Notes: a model not told the origin generated them from the sequence alone. A stretch of DNA of 64,000 bases from Callipepla californica brunnescens (GCA_023055505.1 JALIRH010000001.1:97495034-97559033); one strand, 5' to 3'. Positions 12,901-27,024 are shown, counted from the stretch's first letter. Numbers and translations: made by a program.

Positions 12901-14753
12901 CATCACGTGCATGGTCATCTGGTCAGAGAAAACTCCTCATTAACTTGGTTTGTAAGCTTTGTGTGCACTGGCTCCAAACCTGCTCTGCCAAAGGAGGCTG
13001 TGCATTACTTTTACATGATACAGTAAAGATAAGAAGAGAAAACAAGTATCCTGAGATTTTGGTGCTAATCTTACAATTGTTCTAGTTGATTTTAGGGAAA
13101 TGTAGTCATTCTACACATTGCTACTCTTGTTTACTACGTATATTTCCATAGGAAATATTTAACCCTGAATTGCTATCACGTTTAGTCCAGTCCTCACTGG
13201 AGATGCAAACACAAGTCAATTGATTACTAGCTCTCTGTCTTCCACAAGCATAAAGACTCGTGAAGTAAACTTTATTTTCATCCCAAATGTTCACGTTCAT
13301 TCAGCAGTTCATGAGCTGCTCAGCCATTTTTGGCCTTAGCTCAGTTTTCCTTTCCTGCTACGTACTGGAAGTTTTCAGACAGCCTGCTGTAACATACATT
13401 CAAAACAGTGCAAAATAACTAGGAAACAAACACTAGCTCTTTTTTTGTGGGCAAGAACTTCTACACTGGAGACTGGAATCTGGAAGTATCCCAGAAGAGG
13501 AGACTGTATGAAGGAAATTTATATGCACTTATGGAAGATGGAAAACACGTTCTTCTTGGCCAGGAAGCCAGACACTTTTACAAAGCCCAGAAGCCCTCTC
13601 CAATGGTAACAGTTTGTCTCTGTTTGTGGAAAGACAGCATTTCTGCCTTGCCTCCTCCTTTCTGAGCTGCATGTAAGCACATTTTTCTTCTTGGATATCT
13701 TCATGTTGTAAAGGACAATAGAGCTTATTTTTCTTGCCATTGCAGGTAAAGGCCAAGATTATTGATGCTCCAGCCCCAGTTCTCTCCCAGTACAGGGACT
13801 GGTAGCATCAGCTGAGGATCTGCCCAGCATAAGGGAATCGTGTTACTATCTACAGGTGTAAATCTAAAAGCAGAGAAGGAAGACTATGAACTAGTCCCTG
13901 CTCTTCATAGCTACAATCTGTTCTGCAGCTTCAAGCAGAAGAAGGGACGAGTTCTCCTTCCTGTTTTGATGCAGTCATTTTTTACAGCGACTTTCAAAAC
14001 CAGCTCTTTCAAAGACAAAGCTTCCAACTTTGGAAAGCCACAAAAGAGAAGTTAAATTACATAGACTTCTTACAACCACAAATAACCCAAGACTGAAAAG
14101 CTGAGCTAGCATGCAAGAACATATAGCAATTTTTATGTGACTCCATGGAGACTAGTACGCCTTGGGGAATGTGGATATTTGTAATATTCAGAGAGATTTT
14201 TCAGATAAATCTATATCATATTTGCTCTGTTTTCACTTTGCTTTGTTTTCACTTCCACTGCAGTCACCAGCCATGCTGGAAGCGTAAGAAAGAGGCTAAT
14301 AAAATTTCCTACATAAGAATAGACTGAGAAAATCAAACCACTGCAAGGTACTGAGTAAGTGGAAGGTGAAGTGGTATGGCACGCAGCAGGAAATTTTCCT
14401 GTCAAGTACACAGATATTATCCACTTGAGATCACCTTTATTTTCTTCTTCTTCAGTGCAATCACATGTTTATTTATGCAACCAATGTTAGAATGTCATGC
14501 TTGTCTTTGTATACCCAAAATATGTGTATTTAACCACAAATATGTAACATACAGAAAACTATCGCTTCATCAGAAAACTCAGTGGTATCTTCTAGTGGAT
14601 CTGACCTCACTGTTAAAACCTTTAGCTGTTGTCTTGCCAAACTACCTTACAGCTCTTTATGTTTTTCTGAAAAAATTGAGATCTTCCCTGTTTTCACTGT
14701 GGAGGAGTAACTGACTACTAATTATCTAACCTTTTGTTTTTCCCTTCTCTAAA
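9993..14753. other. Unique AT-rich DNA, no gene recognised
   Basis: No recognisable gene, RNA or dispersed repeat. The most open frames (98 codons at 11745-12041 plus; 112 codons at 14376-14714 plus) have no motif I recognise, and other frames overlap them. Local GC rises around 12.1-12.7 kb without further support for an exon. Confidence 0.45.
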
Positions 14754-14926
14754 TCATAGAATCATAGAATCATAGGGGTTGGAAGGGACCTCAAGTGATC
14801 ATCGAGTCCACCCCCCCTGCCAAAGCAGGTTCCCTACACCAGGTCGCACAGGTAGGTGTCCAGGTGGGTCTTGAATATCTTCAGAGAAGAAGATCCCACA
14901 ACCCCCCTGGGTAGCCTGTGCCAGTG
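14754..14926 (-). mobile_element. Short CR1 LINE 3' end
   Basis: The left end has three overlapping copies of the CR1 octamer ('catagaatcatagaatcata', 14754-14775), then 'ggggttggaagggacctca' and a 3' UTR block that includes 'ccaaagcaggttccctacacc' near 14820-14841. The homology runs to 'gtagcctgtgccagtg' near 14911-14926 and then stops abruptly at a small inverted repeat. It is one of the better conserved short copies in the window. Confidence 0.92.
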
Positions 14927-14981
14927 AAGTGGCTTCTCTAAAGCCACTTATTTTTTTGCTCCTGACCACTGCTGTTGGTCA
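14927..14981. repeat. Two consecutive small hairpins at CR1 breakpoint
   Basis: A perfect 9-bp inverted repeat pairs 14927-14935 (aagtggctt) with 14941-14949 (aagccactt) around a 5-nt loop. It is followed by a 6-bp inverted repeat pairing 14963-14968 (tgacca) with 14976-14981 (tggtca) around a 7-nt loop. The first stem begins exactly where recognisable CR1 sequence ends. A snap-back event during CR1 target-primed reverse transcription, or repair synthesis, could produce this, but that is inference. Confidence 0.7.
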
Positions 14982-17900
14982 AGAGAAAAAAAAAGAATTG
15001 CATGTCTTGGTCAAAAACCTCAGAAAAAAAAAATACCACTTTTTATTTTTCTCTTCCTGTTCTCTTTTTTTTTTTTTCTTCTTTTGACAAAAATGTCTAC
15101 ATGGACACAGCTATGTAGACATCCACATACCATCAAAAACACTTCAGTTTGACCATTTCCCATTTTAGAAAGAAAATAACAAGCTGAAAAGGACAATGCT
15201 GGCCCCTTTTCAACAAGTTTCCTGTCCTTCTGAGTCTCATACCTTACAGGAACAAGTCTTACATTCAAGAAACAAAGAATGAGAGCCCAAGAACAGGGTG
15301 TAGAGCCAATAGCTAGCTTCTCCTCTCTGCTGAATGTAGACATGCTACAGGCCTGTGTGTGGGCATAAATTGCTGCTTGAAGCTATACCCATTTTCATCA
15401 CTGCAGCTGGGAACCTTTCGAGGGTGTCCCCTCTCTGCTGACCACATTCTTGTACAATGAGATTAGCCATCATCAGAGGGCCACCCTGCACCTGCCAGCA
15501 TTGCACATGGGAACCCACACCACTCTGCTGCACTGCAGAGTCTGGAAACTCTCAGTCCTCAGCTTAAGCACGGATCCTGTGCTAAACACAGTATTTAAGC
15601 CCTTCTCCAACTCCCCAGGAGGATAGCAGCAGGGCTGTATCTCTGAAGATAAAGCTGAAAGTCTTCAATAAGATTATGACATAGGAGTGATAAGACCAAA
15701 ACTGGGACTTAAAATAGGAAATACTTCACAGATGGCTAAAAATTGAAGTGCTGGACTTTGGGACAGAGTTTCAAACTCTTGTTTCATTCCACTTACTCAG
15801 AACTGAAATAGAAACAGCTAGAGGGAAAGAGGAAGAACTTAAGCCCAAAATTCAGCGATTAGCAATGTGGAGCCTGCAGCGCATCTTGCAGGCAGCTGTT
15901 CTGTGAAGCATGGCCAAAGAAACTAGAGAGGACTGAAGAAAGAACTCTTTTTTGTTGGTAAACATTCGTCAGCTTGTGATGAGTAATAGTTTCTATTTGT
16001 GTGTGATTTAAAAGCCACCGTCATCTGAGATGTTATCAGAAGACATGCCCAAGTATACAAATGTTAGTAGCTGGAAGAATACAAAAAGCAAAGACAGACA
16101 TGACAAGGAGGGAATATTTTAAATATTTCTTCTTCAAGGACTTTTTGAAGCTAAGAAAAGTCGTATGAAAATTTCAATTCTCTGAAGTACTTCATCCCAA
16201 GATTTTGGAAAGAAGTTCATTTGAGAATTATAAGGAAACTTTTAATTCCTGCTTTAAATACGTCTCTCTATAGCCTGAATTCTGGTGCTCTGACAGCCTA
16301 AGCTCACTGTGCAAACGTATTCCATTTCCCTAATTGCCCTTGCATCATTTCCCATTTTTATGCTATTACTGTGCTTCATAGCTAGTATCCTGTACACCTC
16401 ATAAGCAGAACACTGAGATAGCAAAAGATACCATAGATTCTTTAGACAGAAACTACCTGTAAAATTTATGCATTTACATTAATAGAAAACAGACAATAAT
16501 TTTGAGTGATGCATTTGCAGTTTTATGTACAGCATAAATCATTTACTTGTTCTCTGTTTGTGACAATCCGCAGTTTAAGCAAATTATTTGCTGACACAAA
16601 ACATAACTGGAACTGTAGGTTCAGAAGCTTTGCTGCTCTCTTTTATCTGCTCCCTTTTCTTCCTGGAGCATCTTGATCTCTCCTGAAGAAATGCTTTGAA
16701 ACTCAAAGCTGGTATTTTTATGAGCTGCATGCTGGGTAGTATCATGAAGGCCATGTTCTAATTGAGTGACTATGGCTTCTCTTCAAAAACAAGTATTTTC
16801 AGAGTTCTTTCAGTAGCAGCTAGCTTTTTTTTTTTACTTTATTCTATTTTAAGCCCCATGGACAGAGTGGATTCCCAAGCACCTGCTTCGAAATCTTCCA
16901 TCCTGCAGTTTGGTCTCCTTCTTCCTCAGTAGTACATTGTTTCCTACAAGGCAAACTTTGAGCTGTAAAGGGCACCTTTTAATTTTAAAACGAGTAATTC
17001 CAAAGCCAGTAGCAGAATGGTTAGGTTAGAGTTGTCCTGGTACAGAGGCACTCAGCCTCATGCTCGCTATCAATTATATCACTGTACAGGATGTGATTTT
17101 GGCTTCTGCTGGAAAAAGTCTTGATGCAACAGAGAAACTCGACTCTTCAGAGAGTGGGAAGGGACATCCCTCTATGAATGCCTCTTGGTTTCTGGCCTTT
17201 TGAAGAAGCAAATTCAGTCAGGACTGCTCCCAAAGGTATGGTTACCTCCCTCCACTCCTTGTTCAGTGCTGATCTTACAGAGAGGTAGTCGGAGATGAAG
17301 GTCCTTGGACAACAGGCAGGTCTTCTCTCTCCTTTCACCTGCAAAGTTGAGCCTGGAAAAGAGCAGAGGCAAGCTTTGAGCATTACTGGCAGCACCATGG
17401 TCAGATCTAATATCTAGGGCTGAGATTATAGAATTGCAAAACAGGATTTACTCAAATCTGGAATGATTCACTATTCAGAAATAAGTGGAGAAATGACTCA
17501 GAAGCTTGCCTGCTCAGTGTGAATTTATATCTCATGACCATTGTACTTGGCTGCAGGATCAGGATGTTGCTGGAATGCTGGTCTCTAGGACCAGCTGCCA
17601 AGGTCAGCTCAGTAGGACTTCACAAGTCTTCACCCTCTTGCCTCTTTCTACCCTGGCTTCTGGTGTTGCACCATCTCCTTCCATCCCAGAAGGATGGAAG
17701 AATACGTAAGAGTTCCAAAGCCTCTGATAGTTAGTAACATGTAGACAAGTAAAAATAGTAGAAAAACTTCAATGTATGTTACAGTTATAGTCCTTATTCC
17801 TCATCTACTGAAATGAAAGTTGAGGGAAGAAGTCTTTTTTTGGTACTTCCCCCTTCTCCCTTCTTCCTCTGCCTGATATTGCTGCCTATCAATGTCTCCT

Positions 17901-20900
17901 GGCAAAACTACAGCTATGTCAGCATCAGAAGCTGCTTTCAGGCAGTTTCACTTCTGTTGTTGGAAAAGGCAAACTGTAGGAAAACAAGCATGCTGCCATG
18001 TCTGTGCTCTGATCCTCCATTCCTCCACTGCAGTTCAACCTTCTGGTTGCATCCAGCAGCAGTGATGCTTGTACTACTCTGGCTCTGCCCACAGTACACC
18101 TCGCACATCAACTTTTAGGCTGTAGCTTTCAGTTAGGCCCTGCTTTGAGTGGGAGATGGAAATGGTGGTCACACATGGTCTCCTGCAAACTAGATTGTTC
18201 CCTGGTTATATTACTGACTTCACTGCTGCCTGGAAAGGTAAGTGAAGTCACTCTAATCTAGGAAAATTTTGAGAAAAATTACTTGATTTCCTACTGAAAA
18301 TTATTTAAGATCGAAAGCTAGCCATATTGGACCCAGTGTGTAGTCTGTTATGTCTCCAGATATAATACTGAAGGATACTTGGCAAATTAGCTCTCCATGT
18401 TTTAACTGGTTGCTACTTGTGGGCTGAATCAAACCACACATTGCACTTTTGAATGGAGAAATGAAGGATTTGATCAATTTGAATATTTGCTGAAAATACA
18501 GAGTTTATGCTGTGAACAGGCAAACCAAAAATACGTTTCTGGCCACTTGTGTTTAAGAACTGGAATATAGTTGCCCAAACATAGAATGTGGGCAACTGGT
18601 GTGTAAATTTGACAGAAATGTGTGTGCCAAAAAAGAAAAAATATAATCTAATGTCTCTGCCATGTTAAAGACAAATCTGAAAGGCATACATACAACTCAG
18701 CTAAAAGTTACTCAGGTTCACCTTACTGGTACAAGGTCAGTAGGTTTTGCCTCTGAAAGAAAGGAGTTTCTTGGTTACAGAAGTAGAGGAAGAACCTAAC
18801 CTCCCAGGAAGTTTGGGTATTTTTATATGGATGCATAAGGATTATTTTATATTTTTATTTTTTTAAATGCTTTTGTGTCTTCTATAAAAATAAGAACTAT
18901 CATATAAAAGTCATTTTGTCAGGGAGTCTATCATCTGGACTCCCTAACACTGTTTATAGTGCAAATGTGTCAAACTTGGGTCATACAATGATGATAAATA
19001 ATATTTCACCATTCCCTTCACTGCCCTTTTCTGTCTCTAATAATTGTGTGCCTTGTCCTTTACTTAGATGAATTCAGATTATAAATGCTTTGTGACAGGT
19101 TCTGTCTTGTTCCATGTTCATGAGATACTTAGTGTGATTAGATGAACATTCACCGGATCACTGTTTTTTAACCTTATTTGATAATAAAACAGAGTGAAGA
19201 TCTGAACTTGTGCCATGAACATCTGCGTTAGGGAATTGTACTCATTCTGAAATTTGTCTTCAGCCAGCCAGGGAGCAGCTGTCAGGACTGCACTGTGATT
19301 TTCTAGGGGAGCAGAATCCTCTATGGTCTGTGGATAAAGGCCCGTCTACTGTGTCTCTCTTGGTGAAAATATAGTGCCTGACTGCTCTTGTAGCATTTAC
19401 AATGAATGTCATGAGAACAAGCTGTTCCTGTGACATTCTTGGCTTGGCCATCTGGTAGGAAAAACAGGAGAATGAGAGTCAAGAAAAAGAAATGGCAAGA
19501 GAACTGAGTGTGCAGGCATGTGTGTGAGTGTACGAGAGTCAGGTAGGATGAGAGAGTGGAAAAATCATGCGGGTATAGAAAGTAAGAGGGAAATGAGCAC
19601 AGAAATGTACCCCAAAGAGAGAGTAAATTGTATTCCTGTAAAAGAGAGAAACAAAAAAGCAATGCATCTACTAGATGGAAAGGAAAGAAAAGAAGGGAGG
19701 AGCTTTTATATAGTTATCTACTATAGAGGCTATCTGAGATAGCAACCAAAGGGAAACCCAGCTTGCTCGTAGGTACTATTCTCTCTCTTCTACTTTCTGT
19801 CCCATTTCACTCCAGGGAAGATTTTTATATTCTGAGCTGACATCTCACTACCGGACTTTGGATGATGGTGTTTCAGACAACTTCACTGGTATCAGAGCTG
19901 GGTGAGCAGTAGCATTTCTGAGGTTGTATGTATTTATGTGTACAAGGAAGTTTGCTGTGGGACATTTGGCTTGTGTGAGGAAGAAATCTCCAGCAAATGC
20001 TGAGCTGACCATTCCTAGGTATGTCCAAGGAAGAGTATCTCCTCACCCTGCCATGGGATATAATGCAGATGCATATCTACAGAGAGTCCCCTGGACAAGG
20101 TTCTGCCTTGTCGCTCCATGGAATCAACCAGGAAAGTGTGTACTGTGCAAATTTACAGCTCCTCCAAAATGCACATCATGCAAATATATGGCTCCTCTGG
20201 CCATATCAGCATTACGTCTGCCATGCTCATCTCAGGCACTCATATGTATGCAAGTGAGAACAGCTTTTCTCCAAGGCAAAATGGGTTGATATGTGCGGCA
20301 GTATAACTCAGGACTATGCTAGGAGCACCAGGAGAGAGAAACTGCTGGGGCATGCTTCTGCTTATTGATTCTATCTGCCATAGCTTGACAGGATTACTTG
20401 ATACTGAAAACACAAACATATATTGATAAACTGCATCTGCTTTTAACTAGTGAAGTTGTACAGCATGAAGTTGATCCATGTGTTGGCAGAGAAAATATCA
20501 TCTGAGGCTGTCAGTGGAATCACAGAGAGGATGAAGAAATTTCCATCAGTGAGCAAATCTTAAGGAGACTGCACAGATGTGGATAACCCTGAGGCTCATC
20601 AATATCCTGGAGTAGACAGAATTATCAGTTTTACATACTGCTTTACATTCCCCTTTTTATTACCCATTCCATTTCTCATCTTAATCCTTTGATTATTTTC
20701 TTTGTCATCTGTGCAATTTTAATTAAATAAATTGGCATTTAATTTTGACTCAGTGCCTTGGTACCAGGCTATTTCTTTCCTGTTGTCACTTCTATCCATG
20801 GTGTATGGCTCTGACCAACATTTGTTGTCTGTCTAAATATCAAAAGTCTTTAAAAATGGGAGCAAAGGAGGAAAATGACAGGCAAAAGCAAACCACACCA

Positions 20901-21172
20901 GACTAGCTGTAATTAACATGCAAAAACATTTGTAATCTCAAAGCTGATTGTAAAGTTAAATTCAAATGCTGAACTTGAACAGAAGTCTTCATTTCTGATC
21001 AAAAGTGGACTCTATTCCTTGAGTAAAGCAATGCACACACGATGAAGTAGATTAATATTAATGGCAGATCACTGATGCACTTGTCTCAAAGCCTGGATTG
21101 TGAATACAGTTTCTCCACAGAGTTCAAGGTGAAATATTTCCTGTGCTGGTGGTGGATGCTACAGAATGTAAT
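14982..21172. other. Unique AT-rich DNA, no gene recognised
   Basis: About 6.2 kb with no repeat family or gene that I can identify. A-rich and T-rich runs lie near 14984-14995 and 15060-15085. Overlapping frames on the plus strand at 17506-17734 and 19924-20306 occur in two or three frames at once, which argues against real coding. Nothing else stands out. Confidence 0.45.
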
Positions 21173-21868
21173 ATCATAGAGTCATAGAATCATAGAGTCT
21201 TTTGAGTTGGAAGGGACCCCTAAAGGCCATCTAGTCCAAATTGTTTGCAATGAACAGTGACACCTAGAGTTTCATCAGGTTGTTCAGAGCCCCATTCAGC
21301 CTGATTTTGGGTGTCTCCAGGGACAGGACATCCACCACATCTGTGGGCAACCTGTTGCAGTGCCTCACCATTCTTGCTGTAAAAAACTTCTTTTTTATAT
21401 CTAATGCAAATCTCCCCTCTTTTAGTTTGAAACCAATTCCCTTCATCCTATCACAACAGATTCTTCTAAAGAGTCTGTCTCCTTCTTTCTTTCAGCCCTC
21501 CTTTAAATAATGAAAAGCCACTCTCAGTTCACCCTGGAGCCTTCCCTTTTCCAGGCTGAACAGCCCCAGCTCTCAGCCTGTCCTTGTAGGAGACGTGTTC
21601 CATCCCTTGGATCATTTTTGTGGCCACCCTCTGGACATACTCCAGCAGGTCTATGTCTCTCCTGTACTGAGGACTCCACATCTGGATGCAGTTCTCCAGG
21701 TGAAGCCTCACCAGAGTAGAGGGACAGAAACACCTCCCTCGACCTTCTGGTCACGCTTCTTTTGATGCAGCCCAGGATACAGTTGGCTTTCTGGGCTGGA
21801 AGAGTACATTGCTGGTGCATGTCCAGCTTCCCATCCACCAGTGCTTCCAAGTCCCTTTTGACAGGGCA
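21173..21868 (-). mobile_element. CR1 LINE fragment, about 0.7 kb
   Basis: The minus-strand 3' end is at left, with octamer repeats 'atcatagagtcatagaatcat' (21173-21193) and 'gagttggaagggaccccta'. It covers the 3' UTR and the ORF2 C-terminal part. A minus-strand frame at 21529-21711 keeps 'VQRVATKMIQGMEHVSYKDR', and 21524-21850 keeps 'LDMHQQCTLPAQKANCILG', both variants of CR1 ORF2 blocks. The two lie in different frames, so at least one frameshift separates them. It is 5'-truncated near 21868. Confidence 0.93.
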
Positions 21869-23239
21869 ATATGGAGCAGGGTAATACCCCCAAATCCTTT
21901 TTTGTCAGGGTAATATAGACAATACTCAAATTTTGTGTTGATCTAGCAGGTGAAATCTGTTCTATTTGCTGCTGTTATCCTCTTGCCTCCTGCTTATAAA
22001 ATGGGCATAAAGACATTAGTTCCTTTGATAAAAGCTTTTATGTAAGATCTAGAAGCTCTCTCTTCATTCAGGCTAACCCATTGATTGAACAGTAGTCCTG
22101 AAGGCATGCCAAAAATTTTACAAGAGTCTTAATGAAAATAACATCTCCAGCCCTCTTTTTTTTTTATTTTATTTTACTTTTTTTCCATCAAAAACAAATC
22201 CCTTTGTAACTGGAAACAGCTCCAGTGAGAAATTACAGCATCACTGCTAAGGACTGTTACCATTGAGAATTATTTATTATCATTATGCTGTTTGCTCCCT
22301 GAAGGTATAGGCAGGAAAAAGATGTGTAGATTGTAAACTGCTTTGGAAAAGGCACTCACAGTACAGAAGATTTTGGAGGAGGCACCAAGAAGATAGCTTG
22401 TGCTGGATTTGGATGCAGTGCTCCCTGTGTCTGCAGCATCTCTGAAAAGGAGATATTTTCTTTTAGAAATAAATATGATGTCTATTATGTTATAATCCAG
22501 CATGTGGTATGTGAAACATATGGACAGGGGGCTAGTGAGGCTCACAGCAAGAAAGAAAATGTAATTAAGCAACAAACAAAGCTGAGTCAATCACGTATGT
22601 GCCAACCTGTCAGGAACATCCAGTGGTGCAGTGTGGACGGCCAAGGATGTAAGCAGAGTCTGACCTCATAAAATGCAATTATTAGTGATATACTATGCAA
22701 TTATGATGGTGCCACCAGGCAAGCATACATAAGGACTACGCATGGAAGCATTTCTAGAAATCATTGCAGATCTGTTCACTGTTCAGCATCATTTATTTGA
22801 CTGCAAAACAAAGCTGAGAGAGGAAAGTGTATAATCATTTTGAATCCTGCTTGGAATTTTAACAGATTGTAAATATATATTTCATGGCACTGACATGAAG
22901 CTGATGATGGGGAGATCATGAGATTTCTGGAAATCCATCAAGAAGAATGAATTATATACACTACCCATTAGATAAGCTCTCCTGTAAGTATCAATCAAAC
23001 CTGTAAGAAAGCTAAAATTCTCTGTCAAAAGCTCATATTTGCATAAAATAACTGAACAGAAGATTTAGGAGGAAGCACATTGCCCTTACCAAAGACCAAA
23101 TTTGAATTTGTAGTGTGGACCAGGTAGTAAACTCAGAGGATTTATCAACTGATACAGTACAGTGGACATGTATGTATTTGCTAGAGATACTAAACTGTGA
23201 AACATTTGTTGTTGAGGAATGAAAATTCAGTGACATGAG
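21869..23239. other. Unique DNA, no gene recognised
   Basis: No recognisable feature in this 1.4 kb apart from T-rich runs near 22157-22190. A minus-strand frame of 106 codons at 22270-22590 has no identifiable domain and I treat it as chance. Confidence 0.45.
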
Positions 23240-23437
23240 AAAATGGTGGTCAGGTGCTGTAACAGCATCCCCATGGAGGTGGTCATGGCACCAAGCTGGA
23301 CAGAATTCAAGAAGTGTATGGACAGTGCTCTCAGACATGTGGTTTGGTTTTTGGGTGGTCTTGTGTGGAGCCAGGATTTGGATTTGGTGATCTTTATGCG
23401 TCTCTTTCTACTCCGGATATTCTATGATTCTGTAGCA
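23240..23437 (+). mobile_element. Short CR1 LINE 3' end
   Basis: The plus-strand copy starts near 'atggtggtcaggtgctgtaa' (the CR1 'vvRcwN' block) and keeps 'catccccatggaggtggtca' near 23266-23285. It ends with the CR1 3' UTR 'cttgtgtggagccaggattt' near 23359-23378 and 'gatattctatgattctgta' near 23417-23435, which contains the terminal octamers. A plus-strand frame 23243-23455 still resembles the last residues of ORF2 ('VVRCCNSIPMEVVMAPSW'). Confidence 0.9.
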
Positions 23438-26400
23438 GTCAAACCAAGAAAATGATACATTTTGGAAACACCAGTCTGTCCATGGGAGAGATCACATTAT
23501 TGTTTTTACTAAAGGAAAATTAAGTCTAAGATTATTTCTCCATTTTCTGAAATAGAGACTATCCCAAAGCCAGTAGTTTGATCCAGGAAACAGAAGGTAG
23601 ATGGAAAATAAAAGATATGCTGGGATATGGAATTCTCACACAATACTTCAATATATTGCAGCAGGATCCAAATGGGAACATTTGCTGTGGTGTTGCAGTG
23701 CCCAGAAATGTTGAGGAACAATAATAATGTTTCTCAAGGAACAAAAATAAAATAGTTTTTTGCTTGGAATCCAGAAGAGTAATTTCCTACGCCATGAAAT
23801 AGAAGTGCTTCCACACAAAATAATTGAGCCCATATTTTTTGCATAAGACTCAGTAATAAATGAAAACCATGACCCAAATCACACACTTCCTTTTAGTCTG
23901 AAATAAGGAATCAGCAAAGACCGTTACATTTAGATTAGCAGCACTGTTTTTATTAATGCATCATTTCTTCCCAAGGGTGCCCACAAAGCTATGGAAAAGA
24001 AGAGTCAAGAGAAAAAGGAGCCGAGAGGATGCTGGTAAGGGCTAGAAGAAGCAGAACTGCTGCTCTGTGCGGAAATGTGTCAGAAAACAGAGGCTCTACT
24101 TCCTGCACCATCATAACTGATAGATAGTACATACAAATAGTTAAGACAACAGCTACAGTAGATGAGACAAGAAACAGAGGATGCTAGGCAAAGTGTTACC
24201 AATCAAATACCCAAGTAAAATAATGGCAAAGGAAAGACCTGCAATATAGATCACATCAGTTGTAAGTTATAAACTTATGATGGCAGTGAAGCTGTAACTG
24301 AAGATAACTTCAAAGTAAAGGGAGGCTAAGAAAAATGAAAGCCTTTCTTTTTTTTAATAGTTAAAGAACTCTCAAAATTAATGAACTAAAAAAGCAAACC
24401 CACAAGCTCCTTTTCCCTTCCAGCAGCTAGAGGGGAGTGGAGTTTCAATTTTACAGATTGCTAACTAATCTGGAATTAATATAAAATTCTAATCTACTTG
24501 TGGGCCAGGTCTAACATTGTCCTCCTTTCTGCGTTTAAAATCATCATTCAAAATATTTAGGATGTTAAAAGAAACTTTCCTGGGGACATGAAGAAACAAA
24601 CAGCTGTGGTTTCTGAGGAATGTTTCAAAATGATTCTCTATTAGTACAATGTTCCCAGAGCTAAAAAAATAAAATAATAATAAAAAAGATATCCAAACAG
24701 AGTTAAGATGTGTTCAAAATAACAAAATTATGAAAAATGATGATTGACAGTATTTGATGTCACCAGTGTTACAGCCCTCCCAAGTAACAGAAAATATTCA
24801 GATGCATATAATGAGGCCACTAAAACAACCTTAACTCTGCCCTATATTCCCACAGTGCAATAGCCATATGATTATGATTAAACCTTCTTGGTGTCTGCAA
24901 TCCCAGAGCAGAATAAATTACTTTTTCATTTACTGATGTTTTATTTTCAATTCTCTTAGATTAACCTTTGTTACCTTTGCTGCGATGAGTAGAATTTTGA
25001 GAAGAAAGATTTAAGATTACATGACACTAGGTGCCAAGATATGCGTAGCTGAAAATTCATCTGCATATGGCTATTTCCATCAGTGAAGCTATCAGAGATC
25101 TCTTATTTGAAAGTGGTTTTAGATTGCATTGTTCTTAATGGGAATGAGGACCATTGTCCCCTGTTGTGCTGTGGCAGTCAGCACCTCGTTTTGTTTCCAG
25201 CATACACAAAGTCAACAACATAATGTTGTTGGTGAGTTAAGCTGTCCCTCTTTAGATGCTCCTAATCTGCAAGGGAAGTTTGCCCACACTGAGCTGTTAT
25301 GCTGCCACTACTGATAAGGACTAATCTAAATCTTGGCTTTCTGAAGGTGCATTGCTGATGTTTAACAGATGTTTTTAGTCTACACTGCTCAGAATTACAG
25401 AGTCCTTGGGAGGACAATGTCCTGTATCTGCTCTTCTAGTCCAGGTAACAAGCCTCGTGTTTTTGGAACAGAAATATTTCAGGTTCAACTTTCTCTGTGA
25501 AGTTCCAGCTATAATGGAAAGGTGACCACCCACTTGTTTCACCTCCTGTTTTGGTTCATCATGGTGATAATGAAAGAAGACAAAGCAAGTGACTACAGAT
25601 AGCCATTCCTGTAGAGATCTTTGCTGATTCTCTACAAGACAATCTCCAACTGGCTTTTGTTTCCAAGTTTTCGAACTACTCATTCTTGCTCCTTCCCACT
25701 CCCTTCCAGTTTTGAGGCTTTGTTACATTATGAATTTTACTTCTCTTTGTTTCTGGCAAATTCTCTCTTTGCAGCTAAGTCCTGCTTTTCTGTTCTCAAG
25801 CACTCTTTTTTTCCTCATGTTGCTAGGCAATATTAGTTTTTTTCCTACTTTACTACCCATGTGACTTATGCTCACCATCTCTTTCCAGCATTACCCCACA
25901 CCTTTTATTCATTACCACCTCTGCTCACACATACACAGATGAACAAAATTAAACAATGTGAACATCAAAAGGAGTTTAAATGAAGACTCTTTGCTGCACT
26001 TTGCCTTAAGAAGTCAAAATTTATTGCAAAATTCATATTTTAAGAAATGAGATTGCATATTTCCCCCTGAAGAACACTTTTTAATAAAACCCTAATTTAA
26101 TGCGAGTGATTCTGGTGGAGTGAGGAAGGCCTGGGCTGTAATTATCTAGTCTATTGTCATGCCTAATAAACGCGGCATAAAAGGCTGAGGTTGAGCTATA
26201 CTTTGCTGTGTTTATTTGGAACACCACCATAGAGTTCCTTTGGGATCTAATTTATTAAACCCACTTCAGCAAACATTGGCAGGATTAAGAAATCAACCCC
26301 CTTTTTTTTCATCAGAAAAGGAGAGATTAAACTACTGCTGTTTTATATCAGAGAATTCAAGTTATACACGGCAGACATTCTGTCCCAGGTGACAATATGG

Positions 26401-26687
26401 AAATTGCCTTCACAGGAGGTGTGAAATATCTGATTTTTCTATGTCTTCAAAATTTTCCCCCAACTTTTTCTTTCACTGATGCACAGACAGATGATTGTTC
26501 TCCTCGCCTAAATTGCTTCTGTCATATAACTTCAGCATTGGCTTGTGTTCAAAATGACACATATCAGCATGGAAAATATTATTGCAGCTTATAAAATCAA
26601 GATAAAGAGTTCTATCTCATCCTTTCCTTTACAGAACTCAGTCTCCTTAAAGGAAACCTACAAGGAAGACAGAGACTAAATAAGGTG
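23438..26687. other. Unique AT-rich DNA, no gene recognised
   Basis: No dispersed repeat or gene is visible. An A-rich low-complexity run of AATA type sits at 24660-24690. Open frames are all under 105 codons and show no recognisable motif. Confidence 0.45.
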
Positions 26688-26958
26688 CGTAGTGATAGGA
26701 CAAGGGGTAATTAGTTTAAATGAAAAGAGAGTAGGTTTAGATTAGATATAAGAAAGAAATCCTTCACAATGATGGCAGTGAGGCACTCAAACAAGTTGTT
26801 CAGAGTAGTCGTGGATTTCACATCTTTGAGTGTTCAGTGCCACGTAGGATGGGACTTTGAGAACCTGATCTGGTGGAAGACGTCTTTGATTAAGGCAGGG
26901 GGATAGAAACTAGATGGTCTTTAAAGTCTCTTCCAAGACAAAAAATTCTGTGGTTTCC
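26688..26958 (+). mobile_element. Degraded CR1 LINE 3' end
   Basis: This plus-strand copy retains the blocks 'tgataggacaaggggtaat' near 26693, 'gtaggtttagattagatata' near 26730, 'gcagtgaggcactcaaacaa' near 26775, and a tail 'aactagatggtctttaaag' near 26909 with 'tcttccaagac'. The usual terminal octamers are reduced to 'attctgtggttt'. It is more diverged than the other copies and lies about 70 bp upstream of the large polypurine array. Confidence 0.8.
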
Positions 26959-27024
26959 TTATGGGGAACTGCTCAAGTTGCTCTTTCAGTTATTAGCACC
27001 AGAGACACTGCAATTCTTGATTTC

